DNA of 54,578 nt, from positions 1-54,578 of the forward strand of contig CBDUSP010000002.1 of assembly GCA_965370365.1 (NCBI GenBank). Direction: 5' to 3'. Position numbers and translations under genes: made by a program. This DNA comes from DAIDHZ01 sp965370365 (GTDB lineage: Bacteria; Chlamydiota; Chlamydiia; Chlamydiales; SM23-39). The stretch's first letter is position 1. Every line of letters begins with the position of its first letter. The notes beneath the pieces were generated by a model that did no database searches, was not told the DNA's origin, and worked only from the letters and a program-made list of their open reading frames with translations. Of the stretch, positions 1 through 7,957 are shown piece by piece.

Positions 1-83
1 TGTAAGTTAGTGAGTTCGAAAAAGTCAAAAGCTGTCAAAAAGCGCGGAAAGATTCTGTGAATGAATTGATCAGTGTCTCCTTT

Positions 84-248
84 AGGAGCCATTGATTAAT
101 TGCTTTGCCAGGGATTCGCGCCAAAAGCGCCGAAAAAGTTAATTTGGAGATCGGAATAAACTTAGCCAAGCTATTGCAGATCGAAAATTATCTTTTTCTA
201 CTAATTTCGGTCGAATAGCTGGCGAATGAATTGATCAGTGGCTCCTTT
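84..248. repeat. Dispersed long inverted-repeat element, copy A
   Basis: The two halves of this stretch are imperfect reverse complements, with termini GGAGCCATTGATTAATTG and CAATTCATTCGCC in opposite orientation, so a transcript would fold into one long hairpin. The same sequence, more than 70% alike by eye, recurs at 14921-15090 and 18635-18800. Bases 57-83 carry the terminus of a second, truncated copy directly upstream, so two elements abut here. The element ends about 36 bp before the first gene. It carries no open frame and looks like a non-autonomous MITE-type repeat; no transposase gene is visible in the window. Confidence 0.85.
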
Positions 249-284
249 ACATAAATTTAAAGTTCCGGGCATAATCTCCGGCCG

Positions 285-1586
285 ATGACACAAGAAACCA
301 ATGGGCTAGATCCTTTTAATCAAGCCAGACATTATGGCTATCAAGTTGCAAACTATGCAATGGAGCCCATTCGTTTATATGTCTGGGGTATATTGAGGGC
401 TTTTGTAGCTCCCTCTTTTGATACGACATCTCAAAAAACACAAGACGTTTTCTGTGAGGCCTTTAGATCAAGCAGTCAAACGGGAAATCTTCAAGAGTTC
501 AAAGAAAAAATCTCTCAAGCAAACTTTTCATCGAGTAGCCCGTACTTTAAAACAAAAACCCAAGAAATCGCGTTTCGTGTGCTTCTAGGAGCAGCAGTCC
601 TTGCCGTTCCCATTATTGGAACAGGCGCTTTAGCCATTCCCGTCATCACGCGAACCATTCAGCTCGCTTTTGGCTGCGGGGTCCTGGGTCAAATACTCCA
701 TGCTGGAATCGCTTCTTTTTCAAAAAGGACCTATACAGTCATCGGAGAAGAAAATATTTCCAAGGAAATCACAACCTGTACATCCATTGCTTCTTGGAAT
801 ATTGGACTCGTGTCTGTTTTTGCCCCCTTGAATGTCGGGACATGGGAATCCGTTGTTAGCTGTCACTTAGTCAAAACCCTGCTCAAGAATTTTGGAATCG
901 ATGTGGCGCCTAGTCGCATTGAGCGTCAAGCCGAAGTGATTCGAAAGCTTAATTCAGATATTATCTGCTTCCAGGAGTTCTTTGATCCTCTTCAAGCAAA
1001 AGCTTTGTACAACCAGGTAAGCGATCAATATCCACATGCATATTTAGATATTGGGGCGCATGTATGGAAAGGCCCAAGTGGATTGGGGGTATTTTCTAAA
1101 GCCCCGTTGCAGAATTTTCAGGTGTATGACTTCAAGACAGAATCGCAGGGTATCAATCGGTGCGGGAATAAAAAATTTGTAAGCTTTGATGTCCAAATCC
1201 AAGGAAAAAAAACGCGCGTTTACACTGCACATTTAGACTATAATCAACCTGAAACAAGAAAAGATCAACTCAAGGAAATCAAATCCCATATGGATTTGTC
1301 GGGAGTGGAACAGTGCATGATTTTAGGGGACTTGAATTTTGATAGAATGGCTCCCAATGCCGTAGATACTGCTTATTTCAATGAGAACTTCATTGATCAT
1401 CTTCCCCCAAATTACACCTGTAGTGACATCTTGAAGTTTAAACACTCTGGGATCAGCGAGATCGAGCTTGAAAGCATCGATTACATTGCATCAGACAAAC
1501 CTCTTGAAACAAAAAATCCGAGAGTCCAAATAGACTTAGAAACTTTAAATCTCTCCGATCACCTCATTGTCTCTGTGGAGTTTTAA
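285..1586 (+). CDS. Membrane-anchored endonuclease/exonuclease/phosphatase-fold hydrolase (sphingomyelinase-like)
   Basis: The C-terminal 260 residues show the EEP-superfamily metal hydrolase motifs in order: SIASWNIG (about 167-174), CFQE with Glu231, TAHLDY with His316, GDLN at 348-351 and SDHL with His426. The family covers DNase I-like nucleases, inositol phosphatases and neutral sphingomyelinases; the substrate cannot be read from the sequence. Residues 96-146 form a long double hydrophobic stretch, probably two membrane passes, which resembles the bilobed segment of chlamydial inclusion membrane proteins. The next gene starts two bases after this stop, so the two are probably co-transcribed. 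EEP fold is confident; lipid hydrolysis is only a suggestion from the pairing with a glycosidase. Confidence 0.8.
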   Translation: MTQETNGLDPFNQARHYGYQVANYAMEPIRLYVWGILRAFVAPSFDTTSQKTQDVFCEAFRSSSQTGNLQEFKEKISQANFSSSSPYFKTKTQEIAFRVLLGAAVLAVPIIGTGALAIPVITRTIQLAFGCGVLGQILHAGIASFSKRTYTVIGEENISKEITTCTSIASWNIGLVSVFAPLNVGTWESVVSCHLVKTLLKNFGIDVAPSRIERQAEVIRKLNSDIICFQEFFDPLQAKALYNQVSDQYPHAYLDIGAHVWKGPSGLGVFSKAPLQNFQVYDFKTESQGINRCGNKKFVSFDVQIQGKKTRVYTAHLDYNQPETRKDQLKEIKSHMDLSGVEQCMILGDLNFDRMAPNAVDTAYFNENFIDHLPPNYTCSDILKFKHSGISEIELESIDYIASDKPLETKNPRVQIDLETLNLSDHLIVSVEF

Positions 1587-1587
1587 A

Positions 1588-3273
1588 ATGCAGGCGATCT
1601 ACTCTAGGAATTTACAGAACATCTGGGAAAGTCTTCTTCCCCCTCCCGATATTTGTATTATCAAGAAAAATGGATCTATTGAAAAAGTAGATCTAACAAC
1701 TCAGAGTATTGCTCAGCACTACCTATATAACAGCGCTAAGCTTGTTGTTTCCTTAGTTGCTCTCCCCTTCACGTGTGCGCTTTCTCTTCTAGGACGAGTA
1801 ACGCCGCAAATCCCTTCCCATCGAGTGGGAAATCACATTCCCGAAGCTTTTGGATTTGCAAACTCTGGATTTCAAGATGGGGCCATTGGAACGAGTTATG
1901 ATCAGTCAAGCTTGAAAGGGTTTGGCACAGGAGATTGGAATAAAATTCTCGAAAGAGCCCCTCAGACAGTGACAATAAACGGAGAAAAAACAGGTGAGAT
2001 CACGCATGGAATCACCCTCAAAGAAGGCGAGCGCATTGAAGATCTTTTTGTAAATATCATCGACCACCCACAGGTTTTTGCAAAACTTCTGAAAAGTCTC
2101 GGATGTAATGCATACCGAATTTCTCTAGAGCGCTCCGTTATTGAACCAAAGCCGGGGGAGTTTAGTGACATTGCTTTGCAAAAATACCGCGCACTTTTTC
2201 AAGCACTAAAAGACGAAGGCGTTGAGCCTTGGGTTACGCTGCACCATTTCACCAATCCGCAGTGGTTTGAGGATCAGGGAGACTTTGTAAACGAAAAAAA
2301 TATCGATGGCTTTGTTCGCTTCTCAGAGAAAATGGTCGAAGAACTTCCGATGGTTCAAAACTGGATGACGTTCAATGAACTGGGCATTCGAAGCTTTGAG
2401 GCGTATGTACGTGGAGAGCACCCCCCTCAACAACAACACATTCCAACAGCAGCTCTTCTTATTCGGAATCTTTTAATTGCACATACGAAAGCTTATGCAG
2501 CGATGAAAGCAAAAAGAAAAGATCTCAATATTGGAATAACGCATCAATGGCTTAAATTCCTTCCCTTTAGTGGAAATCCTATCGAAAAAATGGTGGCTTT
2601 TTTCTTCACAAGTTTGATCCACACTCCAATCTTTAATTTTTTCAAAGATGGCGAAATGCGGATTCAAATCCCCTTTAAAGCAAACGTTCAGCTTCTCTAT
2701 GAAGATGAAACTACACAGAAAATTGCTGACTTTTTGGGTGTTCAAGCATACGGATTTACCAGACTCAAAATTGGTTTAAATAGCGGTACTCCATATCCTG
2801 GCGCAGCAGATAAAGTGCATAACTTTTTTAAATTTACTGCGGGATCTACATGCGAAGAAGGCGGCAGCATGCAGTATTTTGGTCCTCCTTGCAAACCAGA
2901 AGATTTGAGAGATGTGTTAGACGAAGCCTTTTCCATCCCCCGGGAAAGAATTCCTGCAATTGGCATTACCGAAACAGGTTCGGATGCGAAAAGAATGGAT
3001 TTTGGAGAAAGAGAGATTAAGGTGGATAATGAGGCTCAAGCGCAGGCCTTCCAAGACATTTTTGCAATTGTGCAAAACTATCCTCTCAATTGCCTCTTTT
3101 ACTGGACCCTGAATCGTCACTGCGAATGGCTCAGTGGTGGCATGCCGCATTTGGGTGTCACAAAACTTAAAAATGAGGAAGATGGAACGATCTCTTATGA
3201 AGAGACCCCAGCCCTGACACAAATCCAAAAACAATTCCAAGCTATGGAGAAGGTACCACAGGCTGCATGTTAG
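1588..3273 (+). CDS. Glycoside hydrolase family 1 (beta-glucosidase-like), N-terminal membrane segment
   Basis: GH1 retaining glycosidase. The acid/base glutamate lies in MTFNE (about residue 264) and the nucleophile glutamate in ITETG (about 462), matching the family's TFNEP and ITENG signatures. RISLERS and VTLHHFTNPQWF are also typical of the barrel. The ATG at 1588 is preferred over an upstream TTG at 1567 because a GTGGAG ribosome site sits seven bases ahead of it, inside the last codons of the preceding gene. Residues about 50-70 are hydrophobic, so the enzyme may be membrane-attached, like its partner. GH1 enzymes cleave beta-glucosides, phospho-beta-glucosides or glucosylceramide; which applies here is unknown. 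The 3' end overlaps trhO, which runs the other way. Confidence 0.85.
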   Translation: MQAIYSRNLQNIWESLLPPPDICIIKKNGSIEKVDLTTQSIAQHYLYNSAKLVVSLVALPFTCALSLLGRVTPQIPSHRVGNHIPEAFGFANSGFQDGAIGTSYDQSSLKGFGTGDWNKILERAPQTVTINGEKTGEITHGITLKEGERIEDLFVNIIDHPQVFAKLLKSLGCNAYRISLERSVIEPKPGEFSDIALQKYRALFQALKDEGVEPWVTLHHFTNPQWFEDQGDFVNEKNIDGFVRFSEKMVEELPMVQNWMTFNELGIRSFEAYVRGEHPPQQQHIPTAALLIRNLLIAHTKAYAAMKAKRKDLNIGITHQWLKFLPFSGNPIEKMVAFFFTSLIHTPIFNFFKDGEMRIQIPFKANVQLLYEDETTQKIADFLGVQAYGFTRLKIGLNSGTPYPGAADKVHNFFKFTAGSTCEEGGSMQYFGPPCKPEDLRDVLDEAFSIPRERIPAIGITETGSDAKRMDFGEREIKVDNEAQAQAFQDIFAIVQNYPLNCLFYWTLNRHCEWLSGGMPHLGVTKLKNEEDGTISYEETPALTQIQKQFQAMEKVPQAAC

Positions 3274-4195
3274 CCTTTTTCTCAGCGCTAATCCTGCGGA
3301 ACGGAATCGCGTCTTCCTTATAAGGGCGCACCCGGCCAGTCTCTTGGCAATTTAAGGAACAACACCCTTGATGCCCTTTCAAGCAAGACAAGCAGCAAAC
3401 AAAGAGCTTATTGCAATCCATATTCGCGCAGTTGTAGTAAACATCGCAGGAGACAGAGCAGAGAGAGCATGCGGCAATGGTATCTTTGTTATCTTCGCTA
3501 ATTGGCACGACAAGACGATCATCAAACACAAAGAGCTTGCCTTTCCAGTGATCGGCACCTTCCATTAACCCGTATCCGATAATCCCACCATCGAGGTGAT
3601 AGACCGTTTCAAATCCCTCCTGCTTCATGATCGCGGAATAGAATTCACAGCGGATCCCCCCTGTACAATACATCATGACTTTGGTCTTTTTCGGATCGCG
3701 GGTCTTTTTGAGCTCCCTGGCATATTCCGGAAACTCGCGAAACGTCTCCAAATTGGGGAGCTCGGCCCCTTCAAAGTGCCCAACCTCCCACTCATAGTTA
3801 TTGCGCGTATCAATCAGGACGGTGTCTTCGTCTCTATTTTCAAGTTTTTCCTTCCACTCTTGAGGAGAAATGCGCTCCCCAATTTGTGAAAAATCCACTT
3901 CACAATCAGCTGCCACAAGCTGCTTGCGAAGCTTGAGAGCCATTTTAGGGAAAGCGTGCTTGTCTGATGTGTGGATCTTAAATTTAACTTCTTCAAAGCG
4001 AGAATCAGACCGGAGCCAATCCATATACTCTTGGGCATGCTCGACACTTCCACTCGACTGGCCATTAATCCCTTGCGAGGAAATGTAGATTCTTCCTTTG
4101 AAATCGCGGTTTTTAAAAAATTCCTTATGACGTTGCAGCTCAAGTGCTGGATCTTCGATATGGCCAATGTAGTAATAAGCTAAAACTGAATACAT
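3242..4195 (-). CDS. trhO: tRNA uridine(34) hydroxylase / rhodanese-domain protein (UPF0176)
   Basis: This 317-residue protein has an N-terminal acylphosphatase-like half, then a rhodanese domain (about 120-220) with the active-site loop CTGGIRCE. A cysteine-rich C-terminus follows (CSLCSVSCDVYYNC, CCLSCLKGHQGCC), as in the TrhO/YceA family. TrhO hydroxylates uridine 34 in some tRNAs with molecular oxygen. The order trhO, rpsD, murJ parallels CT_627 to CT_624 of C. trachomatis. It diverges from rpsD, and its last ten codons overlap the glycosidase gene on the other strand. Confidence 0.9.
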   Translation of the reverse strand: MYSVLAYYYIGHIEDPALELQRHKEFFKNRDFKGRIYISSQGINGQSSGSVEHAQEYMDWLRSDSRFEEVKFKIHTSDKHAFPKMALKLRKQLVAADCEVDFSQIGERISPQEWKEKLENRDEDTVLIDTRNNYEWEVGHFEGAELPNLETFREFPEYARELKKTRDPKKTKVMMYCTGGIRCEFYSAIMKQEGFETVYHLDGGIIGYGLMEGADHWKGKLFVFDDRLVVPISEDNKDTIAACSLCSVSCDVYYNCANMDCNKLFVCCLSCLKGHQGCCSLNCQETGRVRPYKEDAIPFRRISAEKKANMQPVVPSP

Positions 4196-4258
4196 AAACT
4201 CCCCGGGCTTGCAGATAAAGAATTTTAGCCAAAAAGGGAGTTCCTATCCATAAAAAAC

Positions 4259-4288
4259 TTGTTCAAAAAACCATTTCTGAACTATACT
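4259..4288 (+). promoter_or_regulatory. Predicted sigma-66/70-type promoter of rpsD
   Basis: TTGTTC at 4259-4264 and TATACT at 4283-4288, 18 bp apart. This lies 28 bp before the rpsD start in the trhO/rpsD divergent region. It is pattern-based only. Confidence 0.5.
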
Positions 4289-4316
4289 CGTGCCTTTAAC
4301 TTGTTCTGGAGAAACA

Positions 4317-4937
4317 ATGGCTCGGTATAGAGGTCCTAAAAATCGCATCGCGCGCAAATTTGCCGCAAATATTTTTGGAAAAGCACGTAATCCCATGTTG
4401 CACAAGCAACACCCTCCGGGAATGCACGGTGCAAAACGTAAGAAAAAATCCGATTACGGTCTACAGCTTGAAGAAGGACAAAAGCTCAAAGCTGTTTATG
4501 GGATGCTTAGCCGCAAGCAAGTCGTAAATGCCTACAGAAGAGCCGTTCTCATGAAAGGAAACACCGCTCAGCACTTTATGGAGCAACTCGAGTGCCGTCT
4601 TGACAACGTCGTGTACCGTCTCCGCTTTGCTTCCTCTATCTTCGCAGCGCAACAGCTCGTCTCACATGGTCACATCCACGTCAACGGGAAGAAAGTAGAT
4701 CGTAGATCGTTCCTCGTCCGCCCTGAAATGGTCATCTCTGTAAAGCCTGCTTCACAGAAAATGAAAGCCATCCAGATCGCTCAAGAATACACTGTACGTG
4801 AGCTTCCAGAGTATCTCTCTGTTGCAGAAGACAAGCATTCAGGAAGCCTTCTTGTAATGCCTGAGTTGGATCAAATCCCACTTCCGTTACAGATCAATAT
4901 TCCACTCGTCTGCGAATTCATCTCGCACACAACCTAA
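4317..4937 (+). CDS. rpsD: 30S ribosomal protein S4
   Basis: S4 of 206 residues. MARYRGPKNRIARKF opens the protein, followed by the S4 RNA-binding domain (LDNVVYRLRFASS, QLVSHGHIHVNGKKVD). S4 nucleates 16S rRNA folding at the 5' domain. The ATG at 4317 is used because the family starts at MARYRG and a TGGAG site lies five bases upstream; an in-frame GTG at 4290 falls within the promoter region. The convergent murJ ends eight bases downstream, across a shared hairpin. Confidence 0.97.
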   Translation: MARYRGPKNRIARKFAANIFGKARNPMLHKQHPPGMHGAKRKKKSDYGLQLEEGQKLKAVYGMLSRKQVVNAYRRAVLMKGNTAQHFMEQLECRLDNVVYRLRFASSIFAAQQLVSHGHIHVNGKKVDRRSFLVRPEMVISVKPASQKMKAIQIAQEYTVRELPEYLSVAEDKHSGSLLVMPELDQIPLPLQINIPLVCEFISHTT

Positions 4938-4944
4938 GAATTTT

Positions 4945-6528
4945 CTATCTGCCAACTTTGTTGGCAGATACTTCTTTCCTCATAAAATCAAAGACTTCCC
5001 TCAATTGCATCCAATAACTCACCCCTGCAAAGACGAGAGTAAACACAGCGCCTGTACTGCATAGTTGGAGCGCTTGAGATAAGACCGACCTTGAAAACTC
5101 TCCTCCGCTAAAGATAGGATCGTCAAACAAGGCGTATCCAAAATACAACGTCACAAGCGATGCAATCACTCCTGCAAAACAAAGACGCGCGAAAAATCCC
5201 CAGAACTTAGAAAAAACGCTTACTTTCAGACGTGTCCGGATAAAACGAGCTAAGAAAAAACAGTTAAAAAGAGCTGCTAAGCTTGTACTTAGGGCAATGC
5301 TAAAAGCCCCTAACTGAAGAACAAAAACAAAAAATGTATTGATCACAAGATGAAATACGATAGAAGCAACAGAGATCAATGTCGGTGTGCCATACGATTT
5401 TTGTGCATAAAAAGCAGTCCCCATAAGCAAAATCATGACCGATGGAACAAGACCTATCCCATATCCCCAAAGACAATGGAGCGTCTTAAGCACATCGGAT
5501 GAAAGAAAACCCCCATGCCCATAGAGAAGATTTAACCCCGCCCCCCCCAAACAAAAGATCCCAAAGGTGCATGGCACCAAAATAGCCGCACTATGACGAA
5601 GCGCCCGGCTAAGCAGCTCTGCATAGCGATCCATCGCTCCTTCTTTAAAAGCACGTGATAATGGAGGCAAAAGAGCGCCCGATAAGGCAATCCCAAAAAG
5701 GGCCAAGGGAAGCTGCTCGATGCGAATCGCATACCAAAGATATGCAGGACCAGATAGGTCGGCAAAGCGGGAAAAAATGGTATCTATCGCGCTATTTGCC
5801 TGCGTTGCCCCAACTCCAATGACACCAAGCATAACAGGCCTTACCACCTTTCTCCATTCAGATGAAAATAACTTTGCCTGGAACCATTCTCGCCTCGATA
5901 GCGGGAGATAGGCATGGACTTGGCTTAGAGTCACTGCCCATTGGCAAAAAAAAGCGCACGTAACTCCAATCGAGAGAAAATGCATCGCATCTCTCACGGC
6001 AAGGTGTCTCCCGAAAACAGCAAAGAGAATCCAGCAGCTATTGAACATAACGGGAGCAAAACCCGATAAAAAATATCTTTTTTTCGCCTGCAAAAAGGCG
6101 CCGTTAATGGCGTAAAGACAAATGAAAACAAGGCCCGGAACCATGCGCATCGAAAGGACAATGATCTCCGACCAATCGCTTGATAGAAAGTGAGAAATCC
6201 CCCATAGAAAACCCTCTAAAAGGAGCATGACAAGAAATAAAACAGCGGCAAAAGAAAACAGACAGTCGCGATAGAAATAAAGGGGCTCTTTCCCTTCCCC
6301 TTCATGCTCCGTAAAGCGCGGCACAAGGCCCGCCTGCATGCTCCCCTCTCCAAAGAGTCTTCGAAATAAATTTGCCAAACGATAGGCGACCATAAAGGCA
6401 CCCACCTCTGGCGCGCTACCAAAGCAAATAGCCATCACAATATCGCGAAGAGCGCCACTTATACGACTACAAAGAGTCCCTGCGAAAAAGCGCCTTGCAA
6501 AGCGAAGTACCGAATGGCTTGTATCCAT
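4945..6528 (-). CDS. murJ: Lipid II flippase MurJ (MviN)
   Basis: This 527-residue polytopic membrane protein has about 14 hydrophobic segments. The start has the MurJ-type arrangement RFFAGTLCSRISGALRDIV followed by GAFMVAYRLANLFRRLFGEG. MurJ flips undecaprenyl-linked peptidoglycan precursor to the periplasmic face. This fits the presence of alr later in the window and the residual peptidoglycan of chlamydiae. cutA lies two bases upstream on the same strand, so the two probably form an operon. Confidence 0.95.
   Translation of the reverse strand: MDTSHSVLRFARRFFAGTLCSRISGALRDIVMAICFGSAPEVGAFMVAYRLANLFRRLFGEGSMQAGLVPRFTEHEGEGKEPLYFYRDCLFSFAAVLFLVMLLLEGFLWGISHFLSSDWSEIIVLSMRMVPGLVFICLYAINGAFLQAKKRYFLSGFAPVMFNSCWILFAVFGRHLAVRDAMHFLSIGVTCAFFCQWAVTLSQVHAYLPLSRREWFQAKLFSSEWRKVVRPVMLGVIGVGATQANSAIDTIFSRFADLSGPAYLWYAIRIEQLPLALFGIALSGALLPPLSRAFKEGAMDRYAELLSRALRHSAAILVPCTFGIFCLGGAGLNLLYGHGGFLSSDVLKTLHCLWGYGIGLVPSVMILLMGTAFYAQKSYGTPTLISVASIVFHLVINTFFVFVLQLGAFSIALSTSLAALFNCFFLARFIRTRLKVSVFSKFWGFFARLCFAGVIASLVTLYFGYALFDDPIFSGGEFSRSVLSQALQLCSTGAVFTLVFAGVSYWMQLREVFDFMRKEVSANKVGR
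4947..4969. terminator. Hairpin between convergent rpsD and murJ
   Basis: A perfect 10-bp stem ATCTGCCAAC/GTTGGCAGAT with a 3-base loop lies in the convergent gap. It includes the last codons and stop of murJ. There is only a weak T-rich tract on the rpsD side, so it may act as a bidirectional terminator. Confidence 0.5.
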
Positions 6529-6530
6529 TT

Positions 6531-6998
6531 CTATGAACTAACCTCACCGTCCACCCAGGCTAAGTAGTCCTTATGGCCTTGCCTAATCTCAAACTGCACA
6601 ATCTCAGGGACTTCATAACTTGAGTCCTCTTTGATATAGGATTGAATCGCCTCAAAATGTTTGGAAAGCGTTTTAAGAAGGACTTTTATCTCCGAGCCTT
6701 CTTCGATATTGCCTTTCCAGCGATAGATTGACTCCACGGGGAAAATATACCGGGAGTAATTCAAAAGTTGGTTTTGGCAAGGAGACTCCTCGAAATGATT
6801 CTCCGGAGCGAATGACCATTGCCGAGAGGCAAGGCATGAGTGAGGAGGATCATTTCGAGGAAAAGTCGACGCCGCGAAAACCAACTTTTGAATTACGAGC
6901 GGTATAGAGGCGCAGGCAATTAGACGTTTATCGAGAAGCCCACGGATAATTTGCTTAGCCTCTGTTTTATTTGCACACGTCCAAATGATGTAGATCAT
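6531..6998 (-). CDS. cutA: CutA-family protein interrupted in frame by a palindromic element
   Basis: The outer parts match CutA, a trimeric ferredoxin-like protein linked to divalent metal tolerance. The N-terminus has IIWTCANKTEAKQIIRGLL and LIACASI; the C-terminus has VESIYRWKGNIEE and YEVPEIVQF. CutA is normally 103-112 residues. This protein has 155, because about 52 residues sit between ACASI and FPVESIY. The extra codons coincide with a long palindrome at 6746-6906 that keeps the frame open. Without the insert the protein would be about 103 residues, normal for the family. Whether the product still folds is unknown; the insert falls at a loop after the second strand. Confidence 0.85.
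   Translation of the reverse strand: MIYIIWTCANKTEAKQIIRGLLDKRLIACASIPLVIQKLVFAASTFPRNDPPHSCLASRQWSFAPENHFEESPCQNQLLNYSRYIFPVESIYRWKGNIEEGSEIKVLLKTLSKHFEAIQSYIKEDSSYEVPEIVQFEIRQGHKDYLAWVDGEVSS
6746..6906. mobile_element. Palindromic element inserted in frame in cutA
   Basis: The terminal inverted repeats are 30 bp, at 6746-6775 and 6877-6906, with three mismatches; the inner 19 bp (6757-6775 versus 6877-6895) are perfect. Further complementary blocks follow inward: TCCTCGAAATGAT near 6788 against ATCATTTCGAGGA near 6849. The exact centre is a small hairpin TTGCC-GAGA-GGCAA at 6819-6832. The whole unit is therefore one extended palindrome. It adds 52 sense codons to cutA without a stop. Size and behaviour resemble Rickettsia palindromic elements, but I recognise no sequence relation. 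No second copy is visible in the window. Confidence 0.85.
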
Positions 6999-7033
6999 AC
7001 AGAGGACTATACACCCAAAAAGGTATTATTTTC

Positions 7034-7957
7034 ATGTTGAGAAAAAAAATCGACATCGCTACTCTCCAACTTATTGTGAAAAAAATCTTCTCAATTGTCC
7101 TTATCCTTCTTTTACCTGTTCTCATCGGGAAAGGTCTCTACTTTGCCAGAGGGGGATGGAGCCCTAGGAGGTTCCAAAGTCTCGAGAAGCCACTCCCTAT
7201 GATTCCTGCTCCCGATGCGGCGACAAGAAAAATTCTCTCACAGCCTTTCTACTATCTCGGAAGAGGAAGACAGTGCTTTGCGTTTACAAGTAAAGATGGG
7301 AAATACGTCCTCAAATGCCCCCGAACAAATATTTACAACCTCCCCTTTTGGGCCCGTGTACTTCCAGTTTCTGAATATCGCAAAAAACAGTTGAAAGACA
7401 AAGCATGGAGACAAGAGTTTATTTTTGGGAGTTTTCGCCTTGCTAAAGAAGAACTCCAAGACATCACCGGTGTCATCGCTACCCACCTAGGAGAAAGTGA
7501 TCCGATAAATGAGAAAATTACCCTTGTCGATGCTTTCGGATGTAGCTATGACTTCCCCATGGAAAAAATGCTTTTTATTTTGCAGCATAAATACTCTCTT
7601 TGGGCTCCCGTTTTTCTTGGTGCGACAAAGAATAATGACATAACAGAACAGAAGCGCCTTCTTAATGGGTTTATCGACACTGTTATTTATAGAGCAAAAA
7701 AAGGCATTCTAGATCGCGATCGATCGTTTGTCCGCAACTATGGAATCAATGGAGAAAAAGTCTGTGAGATCGATATCGGCGCCTTTTTTCAACTCAAAGA
7801 TCGAGATAAAACCCAGATCTTTCAGAAAGCCGTGCACGAGACTCTTGCCGCCATGCAAGAATGGCTTGCAAAAGAAAATCCCCAAATGGTTGAGTTCGTT
7901 AAGGAAAGACTAGAGAATCTTCAATTTGACGACACTAGTACAAATCATGAGCTTTGA
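7034..7957 (+). CDS. Membrane protein with divergent protein-kinase-like domain (hypothetical)
   Basis: Not recognised as a named family. Residues about 18-38 form one membrane segment. The rest carries kinase-like landmarks: a glycine-rich loop YLGRGRQCFAF (74-84), a lysine in KYVLK (Lys94), a possible helix-C glutamate in WRQEF (128), DRDRSFVRN (227-235) resembling a catalytic loop, and EIDIG (Asp247) in the place of DFG. Spacing from Lys to DIG fits a small kinase fold such as bacterial LPS or aminoglycoside kinases. This is inference from motif order only. It diverges from cutA, and uvrC overlaps its last codons. Confidence 0.6.
   Translation: MLRKKIDIATLQLIVKKIFSIVLILLLPVLIGKGLYFARGGWSPRRFQSLEKPLPMIPAPDAATRKILSQPFYYLGRGRQCFAFTSKDGKYVLKCPRTNIYNLPFWARVLPVSEYRKKQLKDKAWRQEFIFGSFRLAKEELQDITGVIATHLGESDPINEKITLVDAFGCSYDFPMEKMLFILQHKYSLWAPVFLGATKNNDITEQKRLLNGFIDTVIYRAKKGILDRDRSFVRNYGINGEKVCEIDIGAFFQLKDRDKTQIFQKAVHETLAAMQEWLAKENPQMVEFVKERLENLQFDDTSTNHEL

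Noticed and set aside
4290..4316. An upstream GTG start for rpsD
   Set aside because: It lies at the predicted -10 region and S4 begins at MARYRG.
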